From: CAZJOD01 sp964547525
GTDB lineage: Bacteria > Bacillota > Clostridia > JAAYHZ01
Assembly: GCA_964547525.1 (NCBI GenBank)
Contig: CAZJOD010000214.1
Coordinates: 1 to 5,305 of the forward strand
DNA: 5,305 nucleotides
Reading direction: 5' to 3'
Positions 1 through 5,256 of the stretch are shown piece by piece. A model generated the notes under the pieces. The model was not told the DNA's origin and searched no databases. It was given only the letters and a program-made list of their open reading frames with translations. How positions within the stretch are numbered: the first letter of the stretch is position 1; each line of letters begins with the position of its first letter. Position numbers and translations under genes: made by a program.

Positions 1-512
1 GCTAAGTTCTTTTGTGTATAGTCCGGGTTAAGCCAATTATTGTCATCATACTCGGCACCGTCTTCGTATTTGACAAGCTGAGCCGGGTTCCATGTTTCCA
101 GGTCCTTTGAAACATGAATGTAAGTATGATCTATACATCCTTCTTTTCCGGACCATAACAGCTTATAGTCTTCGTGGTGTCCCCTCGGAAAAAGACGTTG
201 CATATTTAAGACAACATAATGATCGTGGACCTTATTATAAATTCCGGTTGTCGGAGTTTTCACCCACATAACTTCACCTTGTTCTTTATTTCTAATCATA
301 TCCGAATATACGTCTTTCCATGGCGACCATGTTCGTCCGTTATCGATAGAAACTCGTTCATATGCCTCATTGGTATAGTCGCCTTCATATGCAACCGTTC
401 TTTTTTGAATTTTTACCAATCCTTGCCCTTTATATGAGAATGAATGACCGGGAGCCATATTTTTACCCGGGGATTTCTCATAGATCTCTCTTTTGATAGA
501 TTTTATGGTCAT
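1..512 (-). CDS. Sialidase-superfamily (BNR/Asp-box) protein, 3'-truncated by the window edge
   Basis: This is the first 170 codons of a gene that continues past base 1. Translation from the ATG at 512-510 gives MTIKSIKREIYEKSPG and onward with no stop. A perfect Asp-box, SIDNGRTW (residues 55-62, SxDxGxTW), and a degenerate one ending in W141 (SKDLETW) mark it as a beta-propeller of the sialidase/BNR type. It is collinear with the neighbouring 429-aa protein: 32 of the first 68 positions are identical by hand count, and the blocks GIYN-VH-HYV, NMQR, DH and KYE-GA are shared. It is therefore a paralog from tandem duplication. There is no signal peptide or membrane segment at the N-terminus, so a cytoplasmic enzyme is likely. 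The start is supported by an AGAGGTGA ribosome site (519-526) 6 nt upstream, only just downstream of the neighbour's stop, so the two genes are probably co-transcribed. The fold is fairly certain; the substrate and activity are not known. Confidence 0.85.
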   Translation of the reverse strand, partial: MTIKSIKREIYEKSPGKNMAPGHSFSYKGQGLVKIQKRTVAYEGDYTNEAYERVSIDNGRTWSPWKDVYSDMIRNKEQGEVMWVKTPTTGIYNKVHDHYVVLNMQRLFPRGHHEDYKLLWSGKEGCIDHTYIHVSKDLETWNPAQLVKYEDGAEYDDNNWLNPDYTQKNL

Positions 513-518
513 TATATG

Positions 519-526
519 TCACCTCT
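519..526 (-). promoter_or_regulatory. Ribosome binding site of the second sialidase-like gene
   Basis: On the minus strand this reads AGAGGTGA, 6 nt before the ATG at 512. It begins 1 nt after the TGA stop (530-528) of the upstream paralog. That packing suggests translation of the second gene follows on from the first on one mRNA. Confidence 0.75.
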
Positions 527-527
527 T

Positions 528-1817
528 TCAGATAAACTCAATAGTATATTTGTATGCGTCGGATTTCCAAAAATCCTTAATGTTCGCACCTAATCTTGTT
601 ATGTAGATCTCAAGTTTTCCCGTTAATCTGTCTTCTAACAGATCGAAGTTTGAAAGCTGCATATTCGGAGAATCGGTTAGAGGATGATAATCGTCAATAA
701 CAGTAAGTGTATCTTTGAGTAATAAACCTTGCTTTTGCTCAACTTCAGCCATAACCAGCGGATATCTAGGTGAATTCCCATAAGCATCCGGTCCGGTTAT
801 ATTGCCTATCCAGTATAATTTTTGTGTTTTGGAACTTTTATAAAAAGAACTGATGGTGGCAGGTGAAAAAAAGACCTCACAAGTTTCATAATGCCATGGT
901 ACGGGATCTGTAAATGTTTTTCCGCCATCATCGGAGTAACAATACCATTTATGACCCGGAGCGCCTTTTTCGATCCTTGTATTCCAATTCTTACTTTGCA
1001 CATTTGATCCTCTAAAAATTGCGATAATCCTACCGGTATCCAACCGGAATACTAAAGGTTCGTCTACGCATCTTGAAGATTTTAAGTCGTTTATTACAAC
1101 CGGTTTTGAATTGAATAAATCATACCTGTTTGTTTCTTTATTCCATATACCTCGTATAACTATCAAGCCTTTCATAATATCAGGACATGACGGAAACACT
1201 TCATTAACATCCAGATGCAGTATATCACAACAAGCTTTTATGTTTGCTCCTATCGAAAACAATATGTCACCATTTTCTAAAATCTGCAAATTACTACCTA
1301 TATAAGCATCGTTATTCCATAGGTATTCAGGGTCATTCCATTTTTCTTCAACATAATCGGCACCGGGTTCGTACTTGATCAATTGACCTTCACTCCAATT
1401 AATCGAATCCGAAGATGTATATAAAAAACTATGATCATGAAATCCCCTTTTGGCTTCCTGCCAGTATAACCTATAAGCGTTTTTATGACCGCCGTCAAAT
1501 ATTCTTTGCATATTGATGGATACATAATGATTATGTACAGGATTGTATATACCGTAAGAAGGTTTACCCACACTGATTTCGTCTTGACCTTTTACGATAT
1601 ATTCTCCGGTGTGCACATCCTCCCAATCGCTCCAGGTTACACCGTTGTCATCTGAAAATCTACGATAAGATTCATTTGAATAATCTGATTCGGATGTAAT
1701 ACTACGAATGTCAATTCTCTTTAACCCGTTACCTGTATATCTTTGGCGTCTTGAGACACTTTTATTAGGTCCGGGAGAATGCTCAATAATTTCTTTTGTT
1801 ATCCTTACACTCAACAT
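528..1817 (-). CDS. Sialidase-superfamily (BNR/Asp-box) protein, cytoplasmic glycosidase candidate
   Basis: This is a complete 429-aa protein. Asp-boxes occur at residues 55-62 (SDDNGVTW, exact), about 135-141 (SSDSINW, degenerate) and 295-302 (SDDGGKTF). This spacing is typical of the repeated blades of a six-bladed sialidase-type beta-propeller. Other family-like segments are DEPLVFRLDTGRIIAIFRG (252-270) and SPATI (318-322). Arginines that could serve a carboxylate-binding triad include R249, R263, R269 and R351, but assigning them needs a structure or alignment. I see no FRIP/YRIP motif near the N-terminus. The protein starts MLSVRITKEI with no signal peptide or anchor, unlike most secreted sialidases, so it probably acts inside the cell on imported sugars. 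The start is fixed by AAGGAGGT 9 nt upstream. It is followed after 15 nt by a paralog on the same strand. Alternatives are another Asp-box exo-glycosidase or a non-catalytic carbohydrate-binding propeller. Superfamily membership is confident; true sialidase activity is not. Confidence 0.88.
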   Translation of the reverse strand: MLSVRITKEIIEHSPGPNKSVSRRQRYTGNGLKRIDIRSITSESDYSNESYRRFSDDNGVTWSDWEDVHTGEYIVKGQDEISVGKPSYGIYNPVHNHYVSINMQRIFDGGHKNAYRLYWQEAKRGFHDHSFLYTSSDSINWSEGQLIKYEPGADYVEEKWNDPEYLWNNDAYIGSNLQILENGDILFSIGANIKACCDILHLDVNEVFPSCPDIMKGLIVIRGIWNKETNRYDLFNSKPVVINDLKSSRCVDEPLVFRLDTGRIIAIFRGSNVQSKNWNTRIEKGAPGHKWYCYSDDGGKTFTDPVPWHYETCEVFFSPATISSFYKSSKTQKLYWIGNITGPDAYGNSPRYPLVMAEVEQKQGLLLKDTLTVIDDYHPLTDSPNMQLSNFDLLEDRLTGKLEIYITRLGANIKDFWKSDAYKYTIEFI

Positions 1818-1826
1818 TGATTTCGT

Positions 1827-1834
1827 ACCTCCTT
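1827..1834 (-). promoter_or_regulatory. Ribosome binding site of the 429-aa sialidase-like gene
   Basis: On the minus strand this reads AAGGAGGT, a near-perfect anti-SD match. It lies 9 nt before the ATG at 1817 and confirms that start. Confidence 0.85.
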
Positions 1835-1869
1835 AATAGGCTGTATATATTCAATACAAGAGTCAAAAT

Positions 1870-1918
1870 AATAATTGCACCGCTAACTGAGGTTTTTTAT
1901 AATAATACTGCAATTATT
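1870..1918. repeat. 10-bp perfect inverted repeat upstream of the sialidase-like operon
   Basis: AATAATTGCA (1870-1879) and its exact reverse complement TGCAATTATT (1909-1918) are separated by 29 nt. The repeat lies 53-101 bp upstream of the first sialidase-like start codon, where promoter and operator sequences would be expected. It could be a two-half-site operator (39 bp centre to centre) or an mRNA leader stem. It is AT-rich, so chance is a real alternative. I could not identify a matching regulator family. Confidence 0.35.
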
Positions 1919-1965
1919 GAATATTTTGAAACCCTATATACATTTTAACATATTGCATATGGTTT

Positions 1966-1993
1966 ATTTCATTTATAGAAAAATAAATGAAAA
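1966..1993. repeat. AT-rich perfect hairpin at the left edge of the assembly gap
   Basis: ATTTCATTTAT (1966-1976) and ATAAATGAAAT (1983-1993) form a perfect 11-bp stem with a 6-nt loop (1977-1982). The stem holds a single G-C pair. No T-tract follows on either strand, so it does not look like a standard intrinsic terminator. It ends 4 bases before the Ns, so its context on the right is unknown. Confidence 0.4.
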
Positions 1994-1997
1994 TCCG

Positions 1998-2097
1998 NNN
2001 NNNNNNNNNNNNNNNNNNNNNNNNNNNNNNNNNNNNNNNNNNNNNNNNNNNNNNNNNNNNNNNNNNNNNNNNNNNNNNNNNNNNNNNNNNNNNNNNN
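1998..2097. other. Assembly gap of 100 Ns
   Basis: Exactly 100 Ns were counted, a conventional filler length for a gap of unknown or estimated size. The last 8 bases before it (1990-1997) and the first 8 after it (2098-2105) are both AAAATCCG. The two contig ends may therefore overlap or abut, and the real missing sequence may be far smaller or larger than 100 bp. No reading frame running through the gap should be trusted. Confidence 0.97.
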
Positions 2098-2155
2098 AAA
2101 ATCCGATTTGCAAGACCAAATTCCACCCGTCCGTTAAATTATACATTAAACTTTC

Positions 2156-2208
2156 ATATAAAGCTTGTACCGTTTTTAAGAGCTTTAATCGCTTGGATAT
2201 AAAGCTTG
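2156..2208. repeat. 12-bp direct repeat upstream of the rplS promoter
   Basis: ATATAAAGCTTG occurs at 2156-2167 and again at 2197-2208, 41 bp apart, which is about four helical turns. Both copies contain the palindrome AAGCTT. They lie 32-84 bp upstream of the rplS -35 element. They may be activator sites or UP-like AT-rich elements, or chance in AT-rich DNA; no known site family was recognised. Confidence 0.35.
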
Positions 2209-2239
2209 AATATAAAAAATTAAATTTTTAAGTTATGTG

Positions 2240-2268
2240 TTTACACAATTGACATCATGTGTTATAAT
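2240..2268 (+). promoter_or_regulatory. Sigma-A-type promoter of rplS
   Basis: A -35 TTTACA (2240-2245) is followed by a 17-bp spacer and a perfect -10 TATAAT (2263-2268). A TG at 2260-2261 gives an extended -10 (TGTTATAAT). Transcription should start at a purine near 2273-2276, leaving a leader of about 80 nt before the rplS start. The upstream DNA (2209-2230) is A/T-rich, as expected for a strong ribosomal-protein promoter. Confidence 0.85.
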
Positions 2269-2274
2269 ACCCGA

Positions 2275-2347
2275 TATTACGGGCGTTCCGCTTTATTTGC
2301 ATGTGCAGAATAAACATGCAGAATATATGAACTTCCGACACAGGAGG
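2275..2347 (+). ncRNA. Ribosomal protein L19 leader (putative autoregulatory mRNA structure)
   Basis: The leader between the promoter and rplS can fold into a distinct stem. TATTTGCATGT (2294-2304) pairs over 11 bp with 2314-2325, with one bulged G at 2321 and a 9-nt loop. Below an internal loop, GTTC (2285-2288) pairs with GAAC (2329-2332). The conserved-looking single-stranded pieces GGGCGTTCCGC and CTTCCGACACAGGAGG flank it, and the last contains the ribosome site. Low-GC Gram-positives are known to carry an L19 leader at exactly this place, proposed to let L19 repress its own translation. The match to that family is from memory of its position and layout; the pairing is read directly from the sequence. 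Confidence 0.7.
2342..2347 (+). promoter_or_regulatory. Ribosome binding site that sets the rplS start
   Basis: AGGAGG lies 9 nt upstream of TTG at 2357. The in-frame ATG at 2327 would place this site inside the coding region and has no site of its own, so TTG is the likely start. Confidence 0.85.
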
Positions 2348-2356
2348 AAAACGAAT

Positions 2357-2734
2357 TTGGATATCATTAAGATGATTGAACAGGAGCAGATCAGAAAAGA
2401 CTTGCCGGTCCTGGAGATAGGTGATTATGTAAAGGTATCTTTGCATATAAAAGAAGGAACCAGAGAAAGAGTACAGATTTTCGAAGGCACAGTAACTGCA
2501 AAAAAGGGATCCGGATTAAGTGAAACATTCAAAGTACGTAGGATTTCATATGGAGTGGGAGTTGAAAAAACCTTTCCGGTCAATTCTCCGAAAATAAGTG
2601 GTATTGAAGTTGTAAGAAAAGGAAAAGTAAGAAGAGCAAAATTGTACTACTTAAGAGATCGCGTTGGGAAAGCGGCTAAAGTTACTGAGAAAATTGTTTA
2701 TTCAAACAAATCTAAAACAAAGGCTGAAGAATAA
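2357..2734 (+). CDS. rplS: 50S ribosomal protein L19
   Basis: The protein has 125 aa and starts MDIIKMIEQEQIRKDLP, the typical L19 N-terminus, from a TTG codon. The family core is all present: FEGTVTAKKGSG, FKVRRISYGVGVEKTFPVNSP and RRAKLYYLRDRVGKAAK. L19 is a structural protein of the large subunit and takes part in the bridge to the 30S subunit. At 125 aa it is slightly longer than the usual 114-117 aa; the excess is a charged tail ending KSKTKAEE. It has its own promoter and a structured leader, and a strong intrinsic terminator follows. In most Firmicutes trmD lies just upstream; here no trmD is seen, and instead there is a gap and a divergent sialidase-like operon. A start at 2237 or 2327 would add residues absent from the family and would cover the promoter or leader. 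Confidence 0.97.
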   Translation: MDIIKMIEQEQIRKDLPVLEIGDYVKVSLHIKEGTRERVQIFEGTVTAKKGSGLSETFKVRRISYGVGVEKTFPVNSPKISGIEVVRKGKVRRAKLYYLRDRVGKAAKVTEKIVYSNKSKTKAEE

Positions 2735-2755
2735 TTGGGAAAAGGGTAATATATC

Positions 2756-2798
2756 CAAAGAAATAAAGGGACTTAAAGTCCCTTTGTTTCTTTGTTTT
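2756..2798 (+). terminator. Strong intrinsic terminator after rplS
   Basis: A long stem forms from 2756-2773 and 2777-2794: 18 pairs with one T-G wobble, around a TAA loop. The core is AAAGGGACT paired with AGTCCCTTT. The right arm and the bases after it are T-rich (TTTCTTTGTTTT). It sits 21 nt after the rplS stop and 31 nt before the lepB start. It should end most rplS transcripts, so lepB and the genes after it would depend on read-through or on a weak promoter that I could not identify. Confidence 0.88.
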
Positions 2799-2817
2799 AC
2801 AGTTAATAATGAACCGT

Positions 2818-2823
2818 AGAGGA
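2818..2823 (+). promoter_or_regulatory. Ribosome binding site that sets the lepB start
   Basis: AGAGGA lies 6 nt before ATG at 2830. The earlier in-frame ATG at 2809 has only TTTACAGTTAATA upstream and no anti-SD match, so the later ATG is preferred. Confidence 0.75.
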
Positions 2824-2829
2824 TTACAG

Positions 2830-3468
2830 ATGGACGATATTAAAGAAAACAATATATCTGAAAAAGAAGAGATAAACGTACTAAACGAAATATGGCAATG
2901 GACTAAAGCTATACTGGCGGCTGTAATTATAGCGTTGATTGTAAGAGGATTTATATTCGAACCTGTGTTGGTAGACGGTCCGTCTATGGAAGATACTTTA
3001 CACACCGGGGAAAAATTAATATTGTACAAGCTTGGTTCTTTTTTCTCACCGCCGAAAAAGGGAGATATAGTGGTCGTAGAAATAAATGAAGGAAAATTCG
3101 TATTTTTAAGGTTTCTAAACAAATCTGATTTTGCAAAAAAAGTATTACCCACCTTCATAAAAGAAGTTGATTATATTAAAAGGGTAATTGCCGTTGAAGG
3201 TGATGTTATAGATATTTCAGACGGTTATGTATATATAAATAATGAAAAACTTGACGAGCCATATGTGTTACAAACGGGAATGACTTTTATTAGAACCGAT
3301 GTTATTGACTTTCCTTATTCGGTTAGAGAAGGTGAAGTTATAGTTTTTGGTGATAACAGAGTAAACAGTAAAGACAGCAGAGAAATCGGCCCAGTACCGT
3401 TAAGTTCTATCAAAGGCAAGGCTGTATACAGGATTTGGCCTTTTGTTAAATTTGGAAAATTAAATTAA
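2830..3468 (+). CDS. lepB: Signal peptidase I
   Basis: This 212-aa membrane protease of the S26 family removes signal peptides from exported pre-proteins on the outer face of the cytoplasmic membrane. The catalytic serine is S52 in GPSMEDTL and the general-base lysine is K117 in YIKRVIAVEGD. The C-terminal conserved box GDNRVNSKDSREIGPV spans 174-189. A single N-terminal membrane anchor lies at about residues 26-43, after a short acidic cytoplasmic head, as in Gram-positive type I signal peptidases. About 30 residues (84-114, rich in F and K) lie between GDIVVV and the lysine box, longer than in the shortest family members. The start at 2830 is chosen from its ribosome site; a start at 2809 would add 7 residues. 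It lies between the rplS terminator and rbgA, the usual Firmicutes order. All catalytic residues are intact. Confidence 0.96.
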   Translation: MDDIKENNISEKEEINVLNEIWQWTKAILAAVIIALIVRGFIFEPVLVDGPSMEDTLHTGEKLILYKLGSFFSPPKKGDIVVVEINEGKFVFLRFLNKSDFAKKVLPTFIKEVDYIKRVIAVEGDVIDISDGYVYINNEKLDEPYVLQTGMTFIRTDVIDFPYSVREGEVIVFGDNRVNSKDSREIGPVPLSSIKGKAVYRIWPFVKFGKLN

Positions 3469-3508
3469 AAATTTTACTAAATAGAAAAACATATATGTGG
3501 AGAAAACT

Positions 3509-4348
3509 ATGAAACAAATACAATGGTATCCCGGTCATATGGCAAAGACCAAAAGATTACTACAAGACAACATAAAGTTGGTTGATGTTATAATTGAATT
3601 TGCAGATGCCAGAATTCCCAATAGCAGTGTAAATCCTGATTTTGAAAATCTGTTAACACAAAAACCTCGTATTATAGCGTATAATAAATCCGATCTTGCC
3701 GATCCCATACAAATATCGAAATGGAAAAGATACTATGAAAATTCAGGTGTTATTTCTGAATTTATAGATTGTAAGTCAGGTAAAGGTATAAATGAATTGT
3801 TGGATCTTGTAAGAGAAGCCGCTATGCCGGTTATACAAAAAGACCTTTCAAAAGGAAGGGCATTCAGACCAATACGAATTATGATTGTAGGCATCCCAAA
3901 TACCGGCAAGTCGACATTTATTAACCGAATAGCTCGGAAAGCTTCTGCAAAAACGGGGAATAAACCCGGTGTTACCAAAGGAAAGCAATGGGTCACTATT
4001 AATAAAGAAATGCAGATGCTTGATACTCCCGGAATTTTATGGCCAAAATTTGAAGATGAAAAAGTCGCTTTAAACCTTGCTTTTACAGGAGCTATATCAG
4101 ATGATATTATGGATTTACCGGATGTTGCATATTTTCTTATGCAACAACTAATAAAGCTTTATCCTGAATCTGTAGAACAAAGATACGGTATAGAGCACGA
4201 TGATACTAGAAATATAATAGATATTGTAGCTTTTAATAAAGGTTGTATTAAAAAAGGTAATGAGCCCGATTATGATAGAACCGCTAAGATGATTTTAGAT
4301 GATTTTAGAAGTGGTAAATTAGGGAATATCACACTGGAGCATATTTAG
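3509..4348 (+). CDS. rbgA: Ribosome biogenesis GTPase RbgA (YlqF), 50S assembly
   Basis: This 279-aa protein is a circularly permuted GTPase. The G4 motif NKSD (59-62) comes first, then a G5-like CKSGKG (88-93), then G1 GIPNTGKST (128-136), G2 PGVTKG (T156) and G3 DTPG (172-175) in DTPGILWPKF. The N-terminus MKQIQWYPGHMAK carries the histidine (H10) equivalent to the catalytic His of Bacillus RbgA. The C-terminal domain (about 200-279) is the rRNA-binding ANTAR-like region. RbgA is needed for late maturation of the 50S subunit. Length is close to the 282 aa of B. subtilis RbgA. The start is the ATG at 3509 with GGAG 6 nt upstream; the GTG at 3497 would add MEKT and lies inside or before that site. 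It follows lepB by 40 nt with no terminator between, so the two are probably co-transcribed. Confidence 0.96.
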   Translation: MKQIQWYPGHMAKTKRLLQDNIKLVDVIIEFADARIPNSSVNPDFENLLTQKPRIIAYNKSDLADPIQISKWKRYYENSGVISEFIDCKSGKGINELLDLVREAAMPVIQKDLSKGRAFRPIRIMIVGIPNTGKSTFINRIARKASAKTGNKPGVTKGKQWVTINKEMQMLDTPGILWPKFEDEKVALNLAFTGAISDDIMDLPDVAYFLMQQLIKLYPESVEQRYGIEHDDTRNIIDIVAFNKGCIKKGNEPDYDRTAKMILDDFRSGKLGNITLEHI

Positions 4349-4476
4349 AAGGTTTGTAAACACAATAAATAGAATAGATAAATTTTGTATTTATTTATTA
4401 CGGTCAGGAAATTTGCTTGTCATAAATTAAGGATTTTTAGGGTTTAAAAAACTTTGTATATAAGGACGGAACATGA
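4349..4476 (+). other. 128-nt intergenic region between rbgA and rnhB
   Basis: This region is AT-rich with no coding sequence. AATAAATA (4364-4371) and TATTTATT (4388-4395) are an exact 8-bp inverted repeat around a 16-nt loop, but the stem is all A-T and no T-tract follows, so it is a poor terminator. A TTGTCA hexamer (4417-4422) has no good -10 at 16-18 bp. Whether rnhB is read from the lepB-rbgA transcript or its own promoter is open. Confidence 0.4.
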
Positions 4477-5256
4477 ATGGATGATAGAAAACCAACAAAA
4501 AAATCAATAGAGACGGCAGCAAAAAATATGAGTGTGGAAGTCGCTTTGGAATTCATTCAAAAACAATCGAATTATTATCAAATAAATTTAGATTCATTAA
4601 AAGACAAATATCAAAAGTTATATGAAAAATATAAAGAAGAAAAAGAACGTTTATTCAATATGCAAGTTTATGAAAGGGAAGGATATGCAAAAGGTTATAC
4701 AAGAATAGGAGGTGCCGATGAAGCCGGAAGAGGCCCTCTGGCAGGACCTGTTGTTGCAGCTTGTGTCATCCTAAAAAAGGATGAATTCATACCGGACATA
4801 AACGACTCTAAACAATTATCCGAAAAGAAAAGAGAAGAATTGTTCAAGATAATTACCGAATGTGCGGTTGATGTGGGTATCGGCATTTCAGACACCTTAT
4901 TAATAGACCGTATAAACATACTAAATGCTACAAAAAAAGCTTTTGTAAAGGCGGTAAAAAGTATGCAATGGTCTCCCGACTATTTGTTAATTGATGCTTT
5001 GGAGATCTCTGAACTTGACACGAATCAAAAATCTATAATTAAAGGAGATACGTTAAGTATTTCAATAGCTGCGGCATCTATAATTGCAAAAGTGACAAGA
5101 GATCGTTTAATGTTGGAATATGCTGAAAAATACCCGCAATACGGATTTGAATCAAATAAAGGTTACGGTACCCGGGAGCACATAGAGGCTATAAGAGAGC
5201 ACGGTTTGTGTCCGTTGCACAGGAAATTGTTTGTAAGGAACTTCTATGATGAATAA
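4477..5256 (+). CDS. rnhB: Ribonuclease HII
   Basis: This 259-aa enzyme cuts the RNA strand of RNA-DNA hybrids and removes single ribonucleotides misincorporated in DNA. The four catalytic acidic residues can be placed: D81 and E82 in GADEAGRGPLAGPVV, D173 in LLIDAL, and D191 in KGD before SIAAASIIAKVTRDR. NDSKQLSEKKRE (109-120) and NKGYGTREH near the C-terminus are further family signatures. The first 70 or so residues, rich in K, E and Y, form the N-terminal extension typical of Firmicutes RNase HII (B. subtilis protein 255 aa) and absent from the shorter proteobacterial enzymes. The start at 4477 has AAGGA (4462-4466) 10 nt upstream. An ATG at 4473 is out of frame and hits a stop after three codons. 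The 3' end overlaps the next gene, so the two are translationally coupled. Confidence 0.96.
   Translation: MDDRKPTKKSIETAAKNMSVEVALEFIQKQSNYYQINLDSLKDKYQKLYEKYKEEKERLFNMQVYEREGYAKGYTRIGGADEAGRGPLAGPVVAACVILKKDEFIPDINDSKQLSEKKREELFKIITECAVDVGIGISDTLLIDRINILNATKKAFVKAVKSMQWSPDYLLIDALEISELDTNQKSIIKGDTLSISIAAASIIAKVTRDRLMLEYAEKYPQYGFESNKGYGTREHIEAIREHGLCPLHRKLFVRNFYDE

Larger units (their letters stand above)
1835..2239. other. Gene-free intergenic stretch between the divergent sialidase-like genes and rplS
   Basis: This stretch includes the 100-N gap. Left of the gap it is very AT-rich and carries the two inverted repeats listed separately. A TTGACT hexamer on the minus strand (1861-1866) has no -10 element at normal spacing. 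Right of the gap (2106-2239), frames stay open for short distances but code for nothing recognisable. A 12-bp direct repeat is the only structure noted. No tRNA, CRISPR array or recognisable gene remnant such as the end of trmD is visible. Confidence 0.6.

Noticed and set aside
219..437. 72-aa plus-strand open frame
   Set aside because: It is antisense to the partial sialidase-like gene, has no ribosome site and resembles no protein; a shadow frame.
806..1573. Short open frames on both strands within the 429-aa gene (806-1003, 1111-1305, 1379-1573)
   Set aside because: All lie inside a well-supported coding sequence in other frames and show no family features.
1861..1866. TTGACT on the minus strand as -35 of the sialidase-like operon
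   Set aside because: At 16-18 bp spacing there is no -10-like hexamer; the nearest TATACA or TATATA is too close.
1914..2231. Open frames running through the Ns on both strands
   Set aside because: Their continuity is an artefact of unknown bases; the visible ends are low-complexity and unrecognisable.
2249..2254. Perfect TTGACA -35 hexamer
   Set aside because: It is only 8 bp from the TATAAT at 2263 and no other -10 lies 16-18 bp downstream; TTTACA at 2240 has the right 17-bp spacing.
2327..2356. Start of rplS at ATG 2327
   Set aside because: It would put the AGGAGG inside the gene and add ten residues not found in the L19 N-terminus, and it has no ribosome site of its own.
2712..3158. 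148-aa minus-strand open frame
   Set aside because: It is antisense to lepB and the rplS terminator; the clear signal peptidase motifs are on the plus strand.
3497..3508. GTG start for rbgA at 3497
   Set aside because: It overlaps the GGAG used by the ATG at 3509, and the family begins with the MxxIQWYPGHM-type N-terminus just after that ATG.
3733..3996. 87-aa minus-strand open frame
   Set aside because: It is antisense to the GTPase core of rbgA, whose G motifs are intact on the plus strand.
4364..4395. Inverted repeat after rbgA as a terminator
   Set aside because: The stem is all A-T with a 16-nt loop and no T-tract, too weak to call.
4695..4919. 74-aa minus-strand open frame
   Set aside because: It is antisense to the catalytic core of rnhB.
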